Shown here: one piece after another, positions 33,265 to 45,776 of the stretch
How the letters are laid out: every line of letters begins with the position of its first letter
Numbering within the stretch: the stretch's first letter is position 1
DNA from: Knufia peltigerae
Lineage: Eukaryota; Ascomycota; Eurotiomycetes; Chaetothyriales; Trichomeriaceae
NCBI GenBank assembly: GCA_030247855.1
Contig: JAPDRN010000125.1
Location: 31,035 to 95,034, forward strand
DNA length: 64,000 nucleotides
Direction: 5' to 3'
Program-made: the position numbers and the translations under genes
The notes under the pieces: generated by a model
What the model was told of the DNA's origin: nothing
Database searches by the model: none
What the model saw: only the letters and a program-made list of their open reading frames with translations

Positions 33265-34215
33265 TTAACCCTGGCGTTGAAAGACATTCGTGATTGTATC
33301 AAGTTGAGCGAATAGGATAGAGCTCGACATTTGTCTCGTCTGTTTATTGACAACACCCAATATCAATGGATCCATCGGATCGGCTGACACTGCAAAGACC
33401 TCGAGCATGTACGAGGAGGTATTGTTACGGGACCTTCCAGCCTTTCTAGTGAGTTTGCCGTCAGCTTGCTGGCTTCCAGTTTGAGCCTGAGATGTTGGTG
33501 TGAGAGACATCTTCGAGACGCCAGCCTAGGTGCAAAGTGGTCGTCAGAGATGAATAAGATACGAAGGTGTTGATCTTTGTGCCTGGCCACAAGGCAATGG
33601 GGGCATCAAAGCCTTCAGATAAGCTGGCGACATGGCGAAGACTAAATATGTTGGGTGCAAGAAACTGGTACCACCAGGTTGACCACCATCGGTAGATCTT
33701 GTGAAATTAGCACTTCGGAGCATCAAAAGTCGGTGTACAATACAAACAGCATCGAAGCCACGTAACTCTATCATCTGAAAGTAAGGCACACCTTGGATAG
33801 GCCGGTGTTTCAAGCACACAGCGGGAAAAAGCTGATTGGGTTGCTGATTGAAGGTCGAGTTGACCATCTTCGACAGAGCTGTACTCGAGAAAATCCCATG
33901 CCAGTACTGTAACGGTGACACAAGTCCAAAGCAACTGCAAATGTGTATGCCAAAGCCAAATATAGGTCGATTGTCGATATCATGGGGATTCGAGAATGCG
34001 AGTTCCCAGTCATTGTGCCGATATGAGACTCTCATTTTGGCACAGGCCTGTGATCAGCCATGACCGCGATTCAAGGCGAAGGACTGGTTCTCCACCAAGC
34101 CGGTTAGAGGAGGGTCGGTCTCTGTTATCGCACACATACGTGATGACTTGGAAAGAGACGAGTTGTCCAGGGTCCAGGATAAATGCCGTCGCCCGAAAAT
34201 GGATGTGTACCATTG
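33265..34215 (-). pseudogene. Degenerate fungal rhodopsin-domain (Pth11/SAT4-like) membrane protein
   Basis: Minus-strand pieces in at least three frames follow the order of this family. An early segment at about 34213-34130 contains V-H-I-H-F-R-A-T-A-F. A middle segment at about 33900-33830 contains Y-W-H-G-I-F-S-S-T-A-L-S-K-M-V-N, like the conserved Cys-x-P...W...K-C-x-N loop. Then come F-T-R-S-T-D and, downstream, A-Y-L-K-A-L-M-P-P, which match the family's F-A-R-S-T-D and P-A-L-K-x-L motifs. Last is a Ser/Asn-rich tail ending in A-D-P-M-D-P. Expected Cys residues are missing and the frames do not join, so I call it a pseudogene. Intact members are seven-helix plasma-membrane proteins, some linked to surface sensing. 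The boundaries are approximate. Confidence 0.45.
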
Positions 34216-36745
34216 TGGCTCAGAATCGCTTGGTTGCATACCCGAAACGTGCGCTTCACGACGAGCTCCCTAGTGCCATTCGATCTGCCAGGCTGGCTTC
34301 GGAGTTCAGAAAGACCCGTTGGAGGCTGAGCCCTTTCTCTAGCGTATCGACATTGCGTTGGTGTTCGACATAGACCTTGACATGCACGGCTAGTCCTGCT
34401 ATGGCTGACAACCCAAGCCTGCATGTAGGGGTATCCAACACGCTGCCACTTAGGGGTCTCCTTCGGGTTGCCCAATGCATTCCGGACTGTAGAGGAGGAC
34501 TTATCAAACCTCTGGGCCCAGTCCTCAACAGGCGGTGTGAGAAGCACTCTCGTTCAAGAAAGCAGTAATGATAGTGCGATGACAGCAAAGCACGGATCGA
34601 GGCAGCAATTGGACCAAGAAAAATCTGCATTCGCCAAACATGCATCGATAGACACGGCTGCCAGATCGGGCCGCAGGCATCAGCCTGCTTGGAAAGACCC
34701 AATCGTTTAGCCGAATAGTACTGTAGGGGCAACACCTCGGTCAAGGTGTAGAGGGCTAAGGAGATTTGCAGAAGACGGCTGCGAACAATGCTTGAACCGA
34801 TAAACCCGGCACATCCTTGAACCATGACGAACCACAACAGCAATTGGCGTTCGGGCTAATTCTTAATGAACGAACTGGAGCCCAAGGGACGGGGGAGGCC
34901 ACGCTTGTGCTAGTTTGACGGGTCTAGACAACCGCCAGGTAGACAATTGAACGGTGATACTGGAAGTATTTCGGACAAGGCTCGAGGGGCGATGGAGAGC
35001 TCTTTTTTTCATTCTCTGCGCTGGCTACCTACCTGGTAACCACACAGGAACGTCAATCTTTTCTATGTCAATGCCCAGGGCTACCGGCAGGGGGATGATT
35101 TGAACCCGCATAAGAAGTAGTCAGTTGCGAGGGGACCAGGGTTGCGGTAGCGTGACGGACTGGGCCAGAAACTAGGATTGAGGAGTGAACCCTACCGAGG
35201 TGCGCGGCTGCAGCCTCAACCGGTCAAGACAATTTACCAATGGCATACGCTTGAGTGTTCGGAAAATGGTCAAGATCGGCACCTCAACTGGCAGATGGTT
35301 GGGGCCAATGCAAACACATGCGTGGGAAGGGTGTGTGGGAGACGATAACGTGGGCCCGGCTTAGTCTTCAAGAGCCTTTGTCGGTCATTGATGTTCTCGA
35401 CACTGGAATTCCGAGTAAATCGATTCAATTGTGAAGTGTCGCGACAGCCAAGTTCTCGACACGTCGACCTGCAGCATGAGGCGCTGTGGCTTGACTAGTA
35501 TGCCGTCGCACCGACCGACTCGTCTTCTGTATTTCTTCTGGAAGTCCCAGCCGAGGTATGATTGTTGAACTGCTTATCTTTACCCGCAAAGCTCTTGATA
35601 TGTGTTGTTCATTGAGAACTAATTTGGCTGACCTTGAGTTGTGGCTGTGGAAGCCAGTCGTGAACACGTTCTTTCATCTGACCAATTTTCGTGATATGGG
35701 CAGTCATTTAGAACAACATGATTGTGCGTAATGACAGGCAATAAGGTCTCCGCGTCAACATTGGGAAATCAACTGAAAATGACTCATATAGCCGATTTTG
35801 AGAGTCCTTGGTCTAATTCAGAAGATGGTTCCGGTGTGAAGGGGTTTTATTATGGGGCATCTTGATGACATTCTTATGGGAACTCATTCAATTCGAACTC
35901 GAATGTAGACATAGAATCCTCTGGATGCCGGACCGGTGCAATTGAAAGAAGACAGGGTATTGCTGCAAGTCAGGTATGCGGTATTGACAACGCACATGTC
36001 GCCATGGCCTCAACCTGTCGTCAATAGAACGCAGCAATATTTGGCTGAGGCTTGAGCCATGTTGCGACAAGGCATCACCTAGTACTAGCACTGACCGACG
36101 CAGGTGTTGTAGGAGTACACTCTCTCGGTATAGGAAAGTCACCATCAGAGGCGGGTCCATGGATGAATGATGTCTGGGAGAAGCAAAAGGTAGCACCCGA
36201 AATTTCTTCAAAACAGTGGCTTTGTCGTGTCCTAGCAATCGAGCAACGACATGGAGTATCTCCAATGAGCAAAACTGCTAAAGTCGATGGTTATTGTTGT
36301 AGGACCAAGCGTGCTCGAAAGTTTCTGGTATCCAAATCGTAGGATTCGCATTGCTTTTCGAAACGAGAGATGAGACTCAGCATCGCTGGAGACATAGCCC
36401 ACAATTTTGCTCATGATCTTGTTCACACGCTGTGATGTTGAGATAGATGGCTGACTCGACCGATTTTTTTGACTGTGACGCGTGTGGCGAGAGTCGCGCG
36501 TTTCTGTCCCGCGCGACTTTCCAAATTAATTTGTTCTTGCGGCGACGTCAAACACAGAATGCGCATCGCATCCTTCTCGACATCACGGCCACCTCTTCTC
36601 CATCGCCCATACTCGAATCTATCTCCTTTTGTTCTTTCTCATATCTTTCATTCCACCCTCAAGTTTCGACACAATCTCATCCTCATTACCTCTGCCGTAA
36701 ATTGTCCTCGTCGCTCGCTGCCAGTGCGCGGCCTTTTGACGAACC
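34216..36745. other. Gene-poor region and pob3 promoter
   Basis: No intact gene is supported. Frames up to 195 aa (34256-34843, minus) have no recognisable motifs; the upper part may belong to the rhodopsin-like relic. The last 250 bases (from about 36500) are CT-rich and include the 5' leader of pob3. Confidence 0.5.
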
Positions 36746-38567
36746 ATGTAAGTCTTTTTCTGTGCGAATCCTCGCCGCTGTCTGACCATGAAATCACAGG
36801 GAGACCTTTGAAAACATCTATCTCGATCTTTCGAAACAGGCAGGGCGATGCAGATTTGCAGAGAGCGGTCTTGGATGGAAACCAAGCGGCGGCAGTGATC
36901 CCTTCACGTTGGATAGCGGTGAGGTCGCTTCGGCACAATGGAGCAGAGCCTCGAAAGGCTACGAAATCAAGATCATCACCAGAAATTCCGGAGTCATACA
37001 ATTCGACGGTTTTGAACAAGAAGACTACGACCGCGCTGCAAAGGCATTCAAGATTTGGTACGGTCTGAATCTAGAGAACAAGGAACATGCTCTACGAGGT
37101 TGGAATTGGGGCAAGGCCGAATTTGGTAGAGCCGAACTGGCTTTCAATGTTCAAAACAGGCCTGCCTTCGAGATACCCTACTCGGAAATCTCTAATACGA
37201 ATTTGGCGGGCAAGAATGAGATCGCAGTCGAGTTCAACCTAACATCAGATCCTTCTCAAGACGAAAGCAGGGGCCACCAAGTAGCCAGCACCAAGAACAG
37301 AGGGCACAAGGCTGCTGCGGCTCGAGATGAACTGGTTGAAATGAGGTTCTATATTCCTGGCACAGTCTCGAAGAAGGAGGTCAACGGTGATGAGGAAAAT
37401 GGTGTTGACAACGAAGAGGAAGAGGAGCAAAATGCCGCGAACTTGTTTTATGAGACCTTGATGGATAAGGCAGAGATCGGAGATGTTGCCGGCGCGACAT
37501 TTGCTACGTTCCAAGACATCTTGCACCTCACCCCGAGAGGACGATTCGACATCGACATGTACGAGAATTCATTCCGCCTGCGCGGCAAGACATACGACTA
37601 CAAGATCCAGTATACAGCCATCAAGAAGTTCTTCATCCTGCCTAAAAACGACGAGACGCACACACTCATCACGCTTGGACTAGATCCACCACTACGACAA
37701 GGCCAGACACGGTATCCCTTCATCGTGATGCAGCTCAAGCTGGACGACGAGGTGAATCTAGACCTGAACATGACGGAGGAATTACTCGAGACCAAGTACA
37801 AAGATAAACTGGATGCACACTATGAAGCGCCGATTCACCATGTCATTGCAAAGGTCTTCAAGGGTCTTTCAAACAAGAAGATCATCATGCCCTCGAAAGA
37901 TTTCGTTAGTCACCACAACATGAACGGGGTTAAATGCTCCATCAAGGCGAATGAAGGACTTCTTTTCTGCTTGGACAAGAGTTTCATGTTCGTCCCCAAA
38001 CCCGCCACATACGTGCCGATAGACTCGATTCAGAGCATCACTATGTCCCGCGTAGGCGGAGCCTTGGCAGCGAGCAGGACATTCGACATTAGTATCACGC
38101 TCAAGAATGGGCAAGGCGAACATCAATTCAGCAACATCAACCGCGAAGAGCAGCAGCCATTTGAGGCATTCTTCCAGGTAAGGACTCGTCACGTGGAGTT
38201 TTCAGATCAATGCTAATTTGATTTACAGGCCAAGGGAATAAGATGCAAGAACGAGATGGTTGATGACACTTCGACCATGTTGAAACAGGCGCTTGAGGAT
38301 CCGGACCTTGCTTCCTCCGACGATGAAGATGCCGTTGACCGCGGTTCAGCAGACGAAGATGACGATTCCCCCGACGAAGATTTTGAAGACGAGTCTGATA
38401 GTGATGTTGCTGAGGAGTATGATTCTGCTCACGAGAGTAGTGGTAGCGATGGTGGAAGCGATACGGAAATGCGCGATGCCCGTGCTGACGCCGACGCTGA
38501 TGGAGATGCAGATATGGCCAGTGGTGACGAAGAGGAGCGGAGGCCCAAGAAGAAGGCGAAAAACTAA
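36746..38567 (+). CDS. pob3: FACT complex subunit Pob3 (SSRP1 family)
   Basis: Histone-chaperone subunit that, with Spt16, reorganises nucleosomes during transcription and replication. Three coding segments: the bases AT at 36746-36747, then 36800-38177, then 38229-38567, giving 572 aa. The first intron (36748-36799, 52 nt, GTAAGT donor, CAG acceptor) falls inside the start codon, AT|G. Splicing yields M-E-T-F-E-N-I-Y-L-D-L-S, the expected Pob3 N-terminus, and no other ATG gives it. The second intron is 51 nt, phase 0. The N-terminal SSRP1 domain (K-C/R-R-F-A-E-S-G-L-G-W-K) is followed by the PH-type domain, the Rtt106/PH-like region (K-F-F-I-L-P-K-N-D and V-K-C-S-I-K-A-N-E-G) and a highly acidic tail ending in basic K-K-K-A-K-N. 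There is no HMG box, as is normal for fungal Pob3. Confidence 0.95.
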
Positions 38568-39255
38568 GTGTTGGCAGAACACTTCGGAATGTTTTATAGA
38601 AATAGAACACTCCGGAATACTTATGTACGTCCAGTAATGCGAAGAGATGAGCTGTCCGCTTTCACGCCCCAAGCGGTCTAGCTCGCCGAGAACAGCATTT
38701 GCATATTCCCATATATTCATGCGTTGCAGACTGAATTCTTCTTTTCTTTCTTCTTCTCTTTCTTTCATTCCGCATCCCACGTGTGTCCTTTCAGCCTCCC
38801 CCAGCCAGGGGGGGGCTGAAGAGGGCATGCATTCAGGGCACAGGAGCTAGCCTCTGGTGGTTCTCGACGAGGATGGTGTCAGCATAAGTTATTTTCGAAC
38901 ATAACCTGCGTTACCCAAAAAGTGAGTTAACAATCAAGTCTTTCGACAACAATGAGATAGTGATTGATCTCCATGAGTCTGACATTGCTAATCAAAGGCA
39001 ACAACAGAAGTCATGGACTACTTTGGGTTGTATATATATGGCCTTATTTGGTAAGGCTTCCGAGATCCCGCTTGGCGAAGACCTTTGTCCGGCTTTAAGC
39101 CTCATGAGGATTAGCGTTGATGTTAGTGTGTGTTGCACGTGATTCTGAAAATTCGTCCGACAAGAATCCCGACACCCTCTTGGTTCTCCGTACTTTCTCC
39201 CTCCATCGGCACACTTTCCTCTTGCATTTGCGAACGCGCTGACCTTTGTTTCATT
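38568..39255. other. Intergenic region between tandem genes
   Basis: Holds the pob3 3' flank, including a direct repeat around ACACT(C/T)CGGAAT at about 38580-38618, and the promoter of the next gene. No coding sequence was seen. Confidence 0.55.
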
Positions 39256-40196
39256 ATGGCCAGACGAACACAGGCAACAAACAACAATAGGGCGACGGCA
39301 TCGTCGGCACCTGTCCGTACGCGGACAGGTTGCTTGACCTGCCGTCGCCGAAAGTTGAAGTGTGACGAGGTGAGTCTCAATCCATTGTTTCCCAATCACG
39401 CGTGACTGACCAGTCTGTACAGGCGGCACCTGTCTGTGGACAGTGCCAAAAATCAGGAAGACCCTGTGAGAGGGGCGAGGGTGAGTCTCGGATCATGGTC
39501 AGATTTTGAGATCCCCTAGACTGATTGCTCCTAGGAGTCGCTTTCAGACACCAACAAAATGCCAGCATGGAGCGTGACGAGTCTCTCAAGAGTTTCTACA
39601 ACAGAGACGGCAATGAAAGACGCTTCAGACAAGACACGTGCTTTTTGCCAATTCCACAGACTTGTAAGTTATCGCCATTGGATTTGACCGCTGCAGCGAC
39701 TGACAATACTGCAGTGACCTGGGTATCAGTCGATCCCTCGTCTGAAGATGCACCTACACATTCTCCTCCACCAAACACAGCAGCCGCAGATCCCTACCAA
39801 CAAGTTGCAGCGCATACGCTGGAAGCATTGTCGACAGCAGCGGCAGATCATGTATCCTACCCGCCTCAAGCAACGGCCTATTACACTGCCATGGCACCAC
39901 ACACAACTCCTCATCCGGAGTATGGCTTTGTCAGATTGGAACATGAAGAAGGACCATCCTCAAATCAGACAAACTACACAAACGGTCAGAATCAAAACGC
40001 CAATTTGATGATCGATCCGAACTTGGAGACTACAGTCGCAGGTCCTGCCGACCAGGCTTCTACTGTGGACGAGGCGCGTGGCCCAAATCAACCAAAACAA
40101 GAAGGTGAAGAGCATCTTGGCCAAGGTGATAGTGACGAGATTGGAGACTCTGAGTCAAGGGTGGCAATGGCACTTCAACACTTCAACGAGACATGA
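39256..40196 (+). CDS. Small Zn2Cys6 transcription factor
   Basis: Four exons: 39256-39369, 39423-39480, 39535-39663 and 39715-40196, giving 260 aa. The first intron (53 nt, GTGAGT) splits the zinc cluster. Joined, it reads C-L-T-C-R-R-R-K-L-K-C, then six residues on, C-G-Q-C-Q-K-S-G-R-P-C: a complete C-x2-C-x6-C-x6-C-x2-C-x6-C. The second intron (54 nt) is phase 1. The third (39664-39714, 51 nt, GTAAGT, CTGAC branch, CAG) is a multiple of three without stops, so retention would add 17 residues (277 aa). The rest of the protein is Ser/Thr/Pro/Gln-rich and acidic, with no fungal middle homology region, so it is a short DNA-binding protein with a probable activation tail. The target is unknown. 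The start is preceded by basic residues typical of this class. Confidence 0.85.
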
Positions 40197-42093
40197 TTGA
40201 ATGACCGTCTCAGCAGACGCATGGCACGATAAGAAGACGCGCACTTGTACATTACGGCTGGCGATGAATTGTTTTTATGGATGATACCCCAAAATCAGGC
40301 GTCATGGGAGGCCTTGCTTCAGCTAGACATTCAGCAGCAGAATCACTTTAGAGTTCAGGGTATCGCATCTTGTGTGAACTCGACCATTTTCTTCTCTTTC
40401 CACTCGTAACATCGTTTGAGATGCCGAACACGTGGAAACCTGCCAGATCTACGATTTCGATGCGCATCAAAAGGTAGATAGCTGCTGACCTAGAGCAAGG
40501 CCAGTGTGAACTTAATCTTAACGGCTCATGTGTTATGTGGACTAGTTGTAGGGTTTCAATTTCACTTGTTGGCCATCAGACGCGTTCCGTCCGAGATCTG
40601 GAGATTTGACTCGGCCTTGCGATACGGAGTATGAATAACGTATTTGACGACTCAGCGGCCTTCTGCCGGTCAGCGCTTGTATCTAGGAAAACCGAGCTTG
40701 GAATTTCCCGCCCAACCTGCGCCTGAATTCGCTACGAAAGGCGAGGTCGTTGGAGTGGTTCCGGACATTGGTGGTGTTGTGTACAGTATTTTTATTGTAG
40801 CGCCCTAATTTCCAGTACAGCGGACCGTGACGGAAGCACGCGAGAGAACCAATGCGTAAAAGTGTTGCAGGGGGGTTGCACACAACCCATGCATGTCTCG
40901 CCGCAGAGTGCCGAAAGTCCAATGGCTATCAATGGCTAGTGAGGCTATCGTGCTAGTCGGTAGGGGAAGATGGCGCGGCGGGTTTTGGGTAGGCCACGCA
41001 AGCACCAACAAAGTAGTGTGCGTTTTACGATGATCGCCCGGAATGCTCGTACAATACAATACATGCGAAGTCCAGGATACTGAGAACGGTTCTCGGAGGC
41101 TGATGCTACCTGCCGAGCAATAAGCAGGGAACTAGTGGTGTCCTAGAAGTCGATATTGGCCAACAGTTCAACCACCTCGAATCCGCATAGGCATCGAAAA
41201 GAAGGAGGATTGGACGGGCAACACGTACATACCTGTACGAATACAATCAATATTGTCTTTGTCCTCGCATTTTCCGACAGTCAGGCCAGCATCCATGGCC
41301 TTCCGCTCCGTTCAGCTGCGATGGCACGTTCACCAGCCAGATCTTAGCCGAGCCTATGACTTTAAGCCTAGCAAGACTGGGCGATAGACTATTCTCAAGA
41401 CGGCAAGCAAGCGCCAGAGATGGTGTCTCGCTAGCTGCCAGGTTGGACCGGCCGGGTAAACAAGACGTCAGCGGTTGATTGATTGTGTCCAACAGACCCT
41501 CTTTTCTCACACCAATCCATGACGACGAGGGCCGAGTTCTGGATACCGTGAGCGGGAGGACGCAATATTGGACGGACTACGGAGTACAGGATTCGTACAG
41601 AACGAGACGAGAGCTGGGACAAGGCAGCGGAAACAGGCCATCCATTTCCTATTTCACTACGAGTGGCCGGAGACCACTGAATCATGGACATCACCACAAT
41701 CACCTGAAGCTGCAGAATGATTTCCTTGTAGACGATACTTTACTCCGTACACAGCTTCCTCACTCTTCCAAACTCCGCTCGTTCGATTGCCTCCTCCAAG
41801 AAATCATAATACTCCAGTTCTTGATCTTGTCGACTTGGCCAAATCACGGCACATCCATCAAGCAGTAATTTTGTTTTTGTTCAAGACACTTGTTGTGCCC
41901 ACAGCGCTGCGCCACTACCGTCCACCGGTCATTCGTGCCTCCCGCTCTTCTAATCAGTCTGGGAGCTCTCATGGCGACCTGAACCTTCCTCTCGAAAACA
42001 ACGTCCTGTGCTGCGCTGCACGGTCCTGCCTTCTTGTTGTGATTTTTCTCTGGCTGCGCTCAGAGGCCGCAGGAGCCGTACACAACAGACAAC
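40197..42093. other. Intergenic region and caf120 promoter/leader
   Basis: About 1.9 kb without a supportable gene. TACGGAGTA/TACTCCGTA motifs lie at 40623-40631, 41578-41586 and 41741-41749. The last 300 bases are CT-rich leader sequence. Confidence 0.55.
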
Positions 42094-45000
42094 ATGGGTC
42101 GGCTTCGGAATTTCTCCCAGAGCTTGAAAGCAGCTGCCCTCGGAAACCTTTCCAATGACTCGGTGCAGTCTTTCTCGAGATCCTCCTCCAACGGCCATAC
42201 GCAGACACAGATAGTCGACAAAGATTCGCCTGTTCCGTCCCCAGAACTAAACTCCTCGCCCTTCGCAGACAACCCCCGAGCGAACCAACGAGGTGACCGG
42301 GGAACCTCTCGACCGACTTCTATGATATACTCACCACCGTCGATAGAATTGGCAAGAGACATGCACATTGAAGAGCTGATACCGGTTTTCAGGTATGCAG
42401 AACTATGAGGTATATGAATGATCTAGCGCTGACGAGGCCACCAGCTTCTTATCTAGTCACAACAACAAACTCTACCAAGAAGGTTCTGAAGCAAAAAGAC
42501 CCTGACTAAAAGATGGGAGAGTGTACTGATTATTGTTGCAGGCTATTTTCTCAAACTGAATGATCTGGATACACGTAAATACTCGACTGTACTTGTTTTT
42601 CCGAAAATGCTAACGTGACCGCAGACGGCCGGCCATACTCCGATCGTAACTGGACAGAATGCTTTGCTCAGTTGGTGGGCACGGTTCTTTCACTTTGGGA
42701 CGCTGCTGCATTGGATGCGGCTGGTCAAGATGGAGAGGTTGCTCCCACCTTCATCAATTTGGCGGACGCTTCGATAAAGATGGTACGTTCTCCGGTTCAG
42801 TCTGGCTTCGCATACTGATTGCACTAGATCGAGACTCTCCCTACTCGAAATCCTAACGTTGCTCCTCTTCAAAACGTCCTCTCCATCTCTACCGCAGGCA
42901 AAAATCGATACCTTCTACACTTCAACTCGTTGCATTCCTTGACACAATGGACAGCGGGAATTCGACTGGCCATGTTCGAACACTCGTCGCTACAGGAACT
43001 TTACACAGGTTCTCTGATCGCTGGCAAAGGAAAATATTTGAATAACATCCGGACCATCATGGAAAGAACGAAGTTCCGATCAGAAGACTGGGCACGTGTC
43101 AGGTTTGGAGCTGGCACTCCATGGAGACGATGCTGGTGTGTGATAGAGCCTCCGGATGAGAAGGAGTGGCAAAAGTCCAACAAGTCACTGAAAAAGAAGT
43201 CGGCATACGAGAGGCCATCCTTGCCGAAGGGACAGATCAAATTCTACGACACAAAGAAAACCAAAAAGGCTACACCGATAGCCACCATTACCGACGCATA
43301 TTCTGCGTATGCCATTTATCCCCAAGCAAAGTCGCTGATTGAACAGTCAACTCTGGTCAAGGTCGAAGGACGAATCACGATTCATTCGCAGCCAGAATCG
43401 AAGACCGAAGGCTTTGTCTTTGTGATGCCAGAGCTCCATCCAGCGGTGTCTGGTTTCGAAATGTTGCTGCGCTGGCTCTTTCCTGTATACGACATTTTCC
43501 ATCTTTACGGCCGCCCACAGCGATTGATAGCTGACACATGGGATACTCGGGGTTTGATGTTTGCCATGCCGAAAGAGCGAAGATATGGATACCTCGACAT
43601 TATTGATGTCGCAGCATTGATTCATACCCAAGGCAGTGACAGATGGAGCGAACGGGAATGGCGCAAACAGTTGAAGGAATCCACTTCCCGTCGGATGGAC
43701 ATGACTGCACAGAGTCGATCGAGCACGACGCTGGATGGAAGACCTGGAGGTAGAACTGTTTCAGAATCCAGACAAGGCGTTCACTATGACGATGGCGCGT
43801 CGATACGGTCGACGCCTTCTCGGCATCAACATAACCAATCGACCGACATGGTCTTTGTCTCGCCGCAAAAAGTGTCTACTGCACCAGCCAACGGTCCGTA
43901 TTTGACTCCTGGACAAAGTCATCACTCAAGATCTGTGTCCGAATCGGTCACATACATGTCACCAACCAAAGCTCGCCGACAGAAGGAGAATCTCCCGCCG
44001 TCAAGGCTGTCCACTGAGCTATCTGATGCAGAGCCTATCCAGCCTGCGCCAGTGCCTCCAAATCACCGCAATGGCGCTTACAAGAGCAACGTGATGATTA
44101 CAGAAGCCGCTTCTCCTGACAGTCAATACAGCTCAGACAGCGAGGGACAGGCGCCACAGACAAATCCAGAGGACGTTGAAGCCGATGTCGGACAGTCAAT
44201 ACCTCCAGCTCCTGTCGTGGCGCCTCCAAGCTTTCAACACCAGGCTGGCGATGTTCCTCAAAAGAGACCAGATACGAGGCCAGACCTGAGGCGAGAGAAA
44301 AGCCGCATGAGCAATGCCACATTGTCTCAGATTGCTGACGTGAACAAAGCTGCCAATGGTGGGGCGGCGGGGCGCACTGCAAATATGGCGTGGAACACCG
44401 GAAGACAGGCGGATGAGGATCAGGGGTATCCGTATCGAGGGGTAAATCCAACACCCCATGATGAAAGAGAAATGTCTGCTAATCAACTTCCCCCTCAAGC
44501 GATGGTAGCAGATGATGGTGCTTTTACTCAAAGCCCAGCTGATGTAAGACCAGAATATTCACAGTTCCCTTCTGACCATCCGAAACCCAAACAAAAGCCC
44601 ATTGTCCGAAAACCGGTCCCGACATCAGCATCGACTCTTCGTCCTCCGCCCGTACGAGCGCCATCACCCGACGGTATGTCCAAATATTCAGTATCAAGCT
44701 ACGAGAATGAAACTCCTGGCACTCCTGATTATGACAGTCCTTACGAAGACCCCAATCCTTCAGTCCTGCCGCCAAGAAGGACTGGTGTATTGAAGACCGT
44801 TGGCGATCCGACTCTTGGAAACTCCCGTTCTCAGATTACAGATCCTGTCAAGGCAGATATCCCGACTGTCGACTTCGGCACCACGTTCACTCCAATGTTG
44901 ACGCCAGGACAGAATCGACCTGCAACAGCGAGTGGAATGCTTGATCAGCCATCGACGTCTCACCGCTCTCAAACAGCTCCTGTGACACCACAGAACATGT

Positions 45001-45776
45001 CACCTGATGATGAGAAGAGAGCTTCTTTGGACCGTAGTTTAAGTGGACGACCACAACATTCTCGATCACCAAGCTACGCATGGCATCCAGGGACGGCGGC
45101 AGGCCGACAAAGCCCCGGTGGCGGCTTGACCCCCGAAGAGTTTGTTCAATTGAGGGCTGCCGCTGCTCGAGTCCCGAACGGCTATATACCTCATCGTAGC
45201 GTATCATACAGCCAGATCGAACGATCTCCGAGTAAACTACAGAAAAGACGAGACGCCGCGGCGCGCCCAAGTTCAAGGAATTCGCTTCTCGTGGACTATT
45301 CGTCGCACTTGTCAGCCAGAGAACAAGAACATGTCGCTAGGATGACCGGTGGCCCTCTAGTTCAAATTGGAGAAAGGAGCAAGACGCCTGATCCGTCGAT
45401 CGGTCTAATTGGTGCTATTGAAGCTCGCGAACAGGAAAGACGCAACATGAAACAAGGCGTTGCTGGTCATATGGTCAAGGAAGCTATTGCACAAAGACAA
45501 GCCGCTGAGCGAACCTACGGTTACCAACAATACCCAACATATGAGCATATTGTTGACCCACGGACAAGTGGTCAGTGGGGTTATCCAATATCACCACGAA
45601 CTCCCGGGTACTCCTCGTCATCATTGCCGATGCAGCAGCAATGGACAAGTCAGCAGATGTATCAACCTCAACCAGCACCTCAGTCGGAGTATCTGCAGCG
45701 CCGACCGAGTCAAATGAACAATTCGAGACTGAGCGGGTATTATTCGACACCTAGTGGTTTTCATGATGGACAATAA
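42094..45776 (+). CDS. PH-domain protein of the Caf120/Skg3 family
   Basis: Five exons: 42094-42392, 42445-42482, 42542-42574, 42625-42782 and 42828-45776, giving 1158 aa. All phases agree. The second intron has an unusual GTTCTG donor, but it is the only one that keeps the conserved Y-Q-E-G-Y-F-L-K-L-N frame. A PH domain covers about residues 111-255 (G-Y-F-L-K-L-N to S-L-T-Q-W-T-A-G-I-R-L-A-M-F). A second conserved globular region at about 260-430 (W-A-R-V-R-F-G-A-G-T-P-W-R-R-C-W-C-V-I) is PH-like too. The remainder is Pro/Ser/Gln-rich and disordered, ending in Gln/Tyr/Pro-rich sequence. In yeast, Caf120 associates with the CCR4-NOT deadenylase and Skg3 is a cell-cortex relative; which role applies here is not clear. 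AATAAA overlaps the stop codon. Confidence 0.78.

Noticed and set aside
34256..34843. 195-aa frame, minus strand, with hydrophobic stretches
   Set aside because: Could be the N-terminal part of the rhodopsin-like relic, but no family landmark was seen, so it was left out of the pseudogene call.
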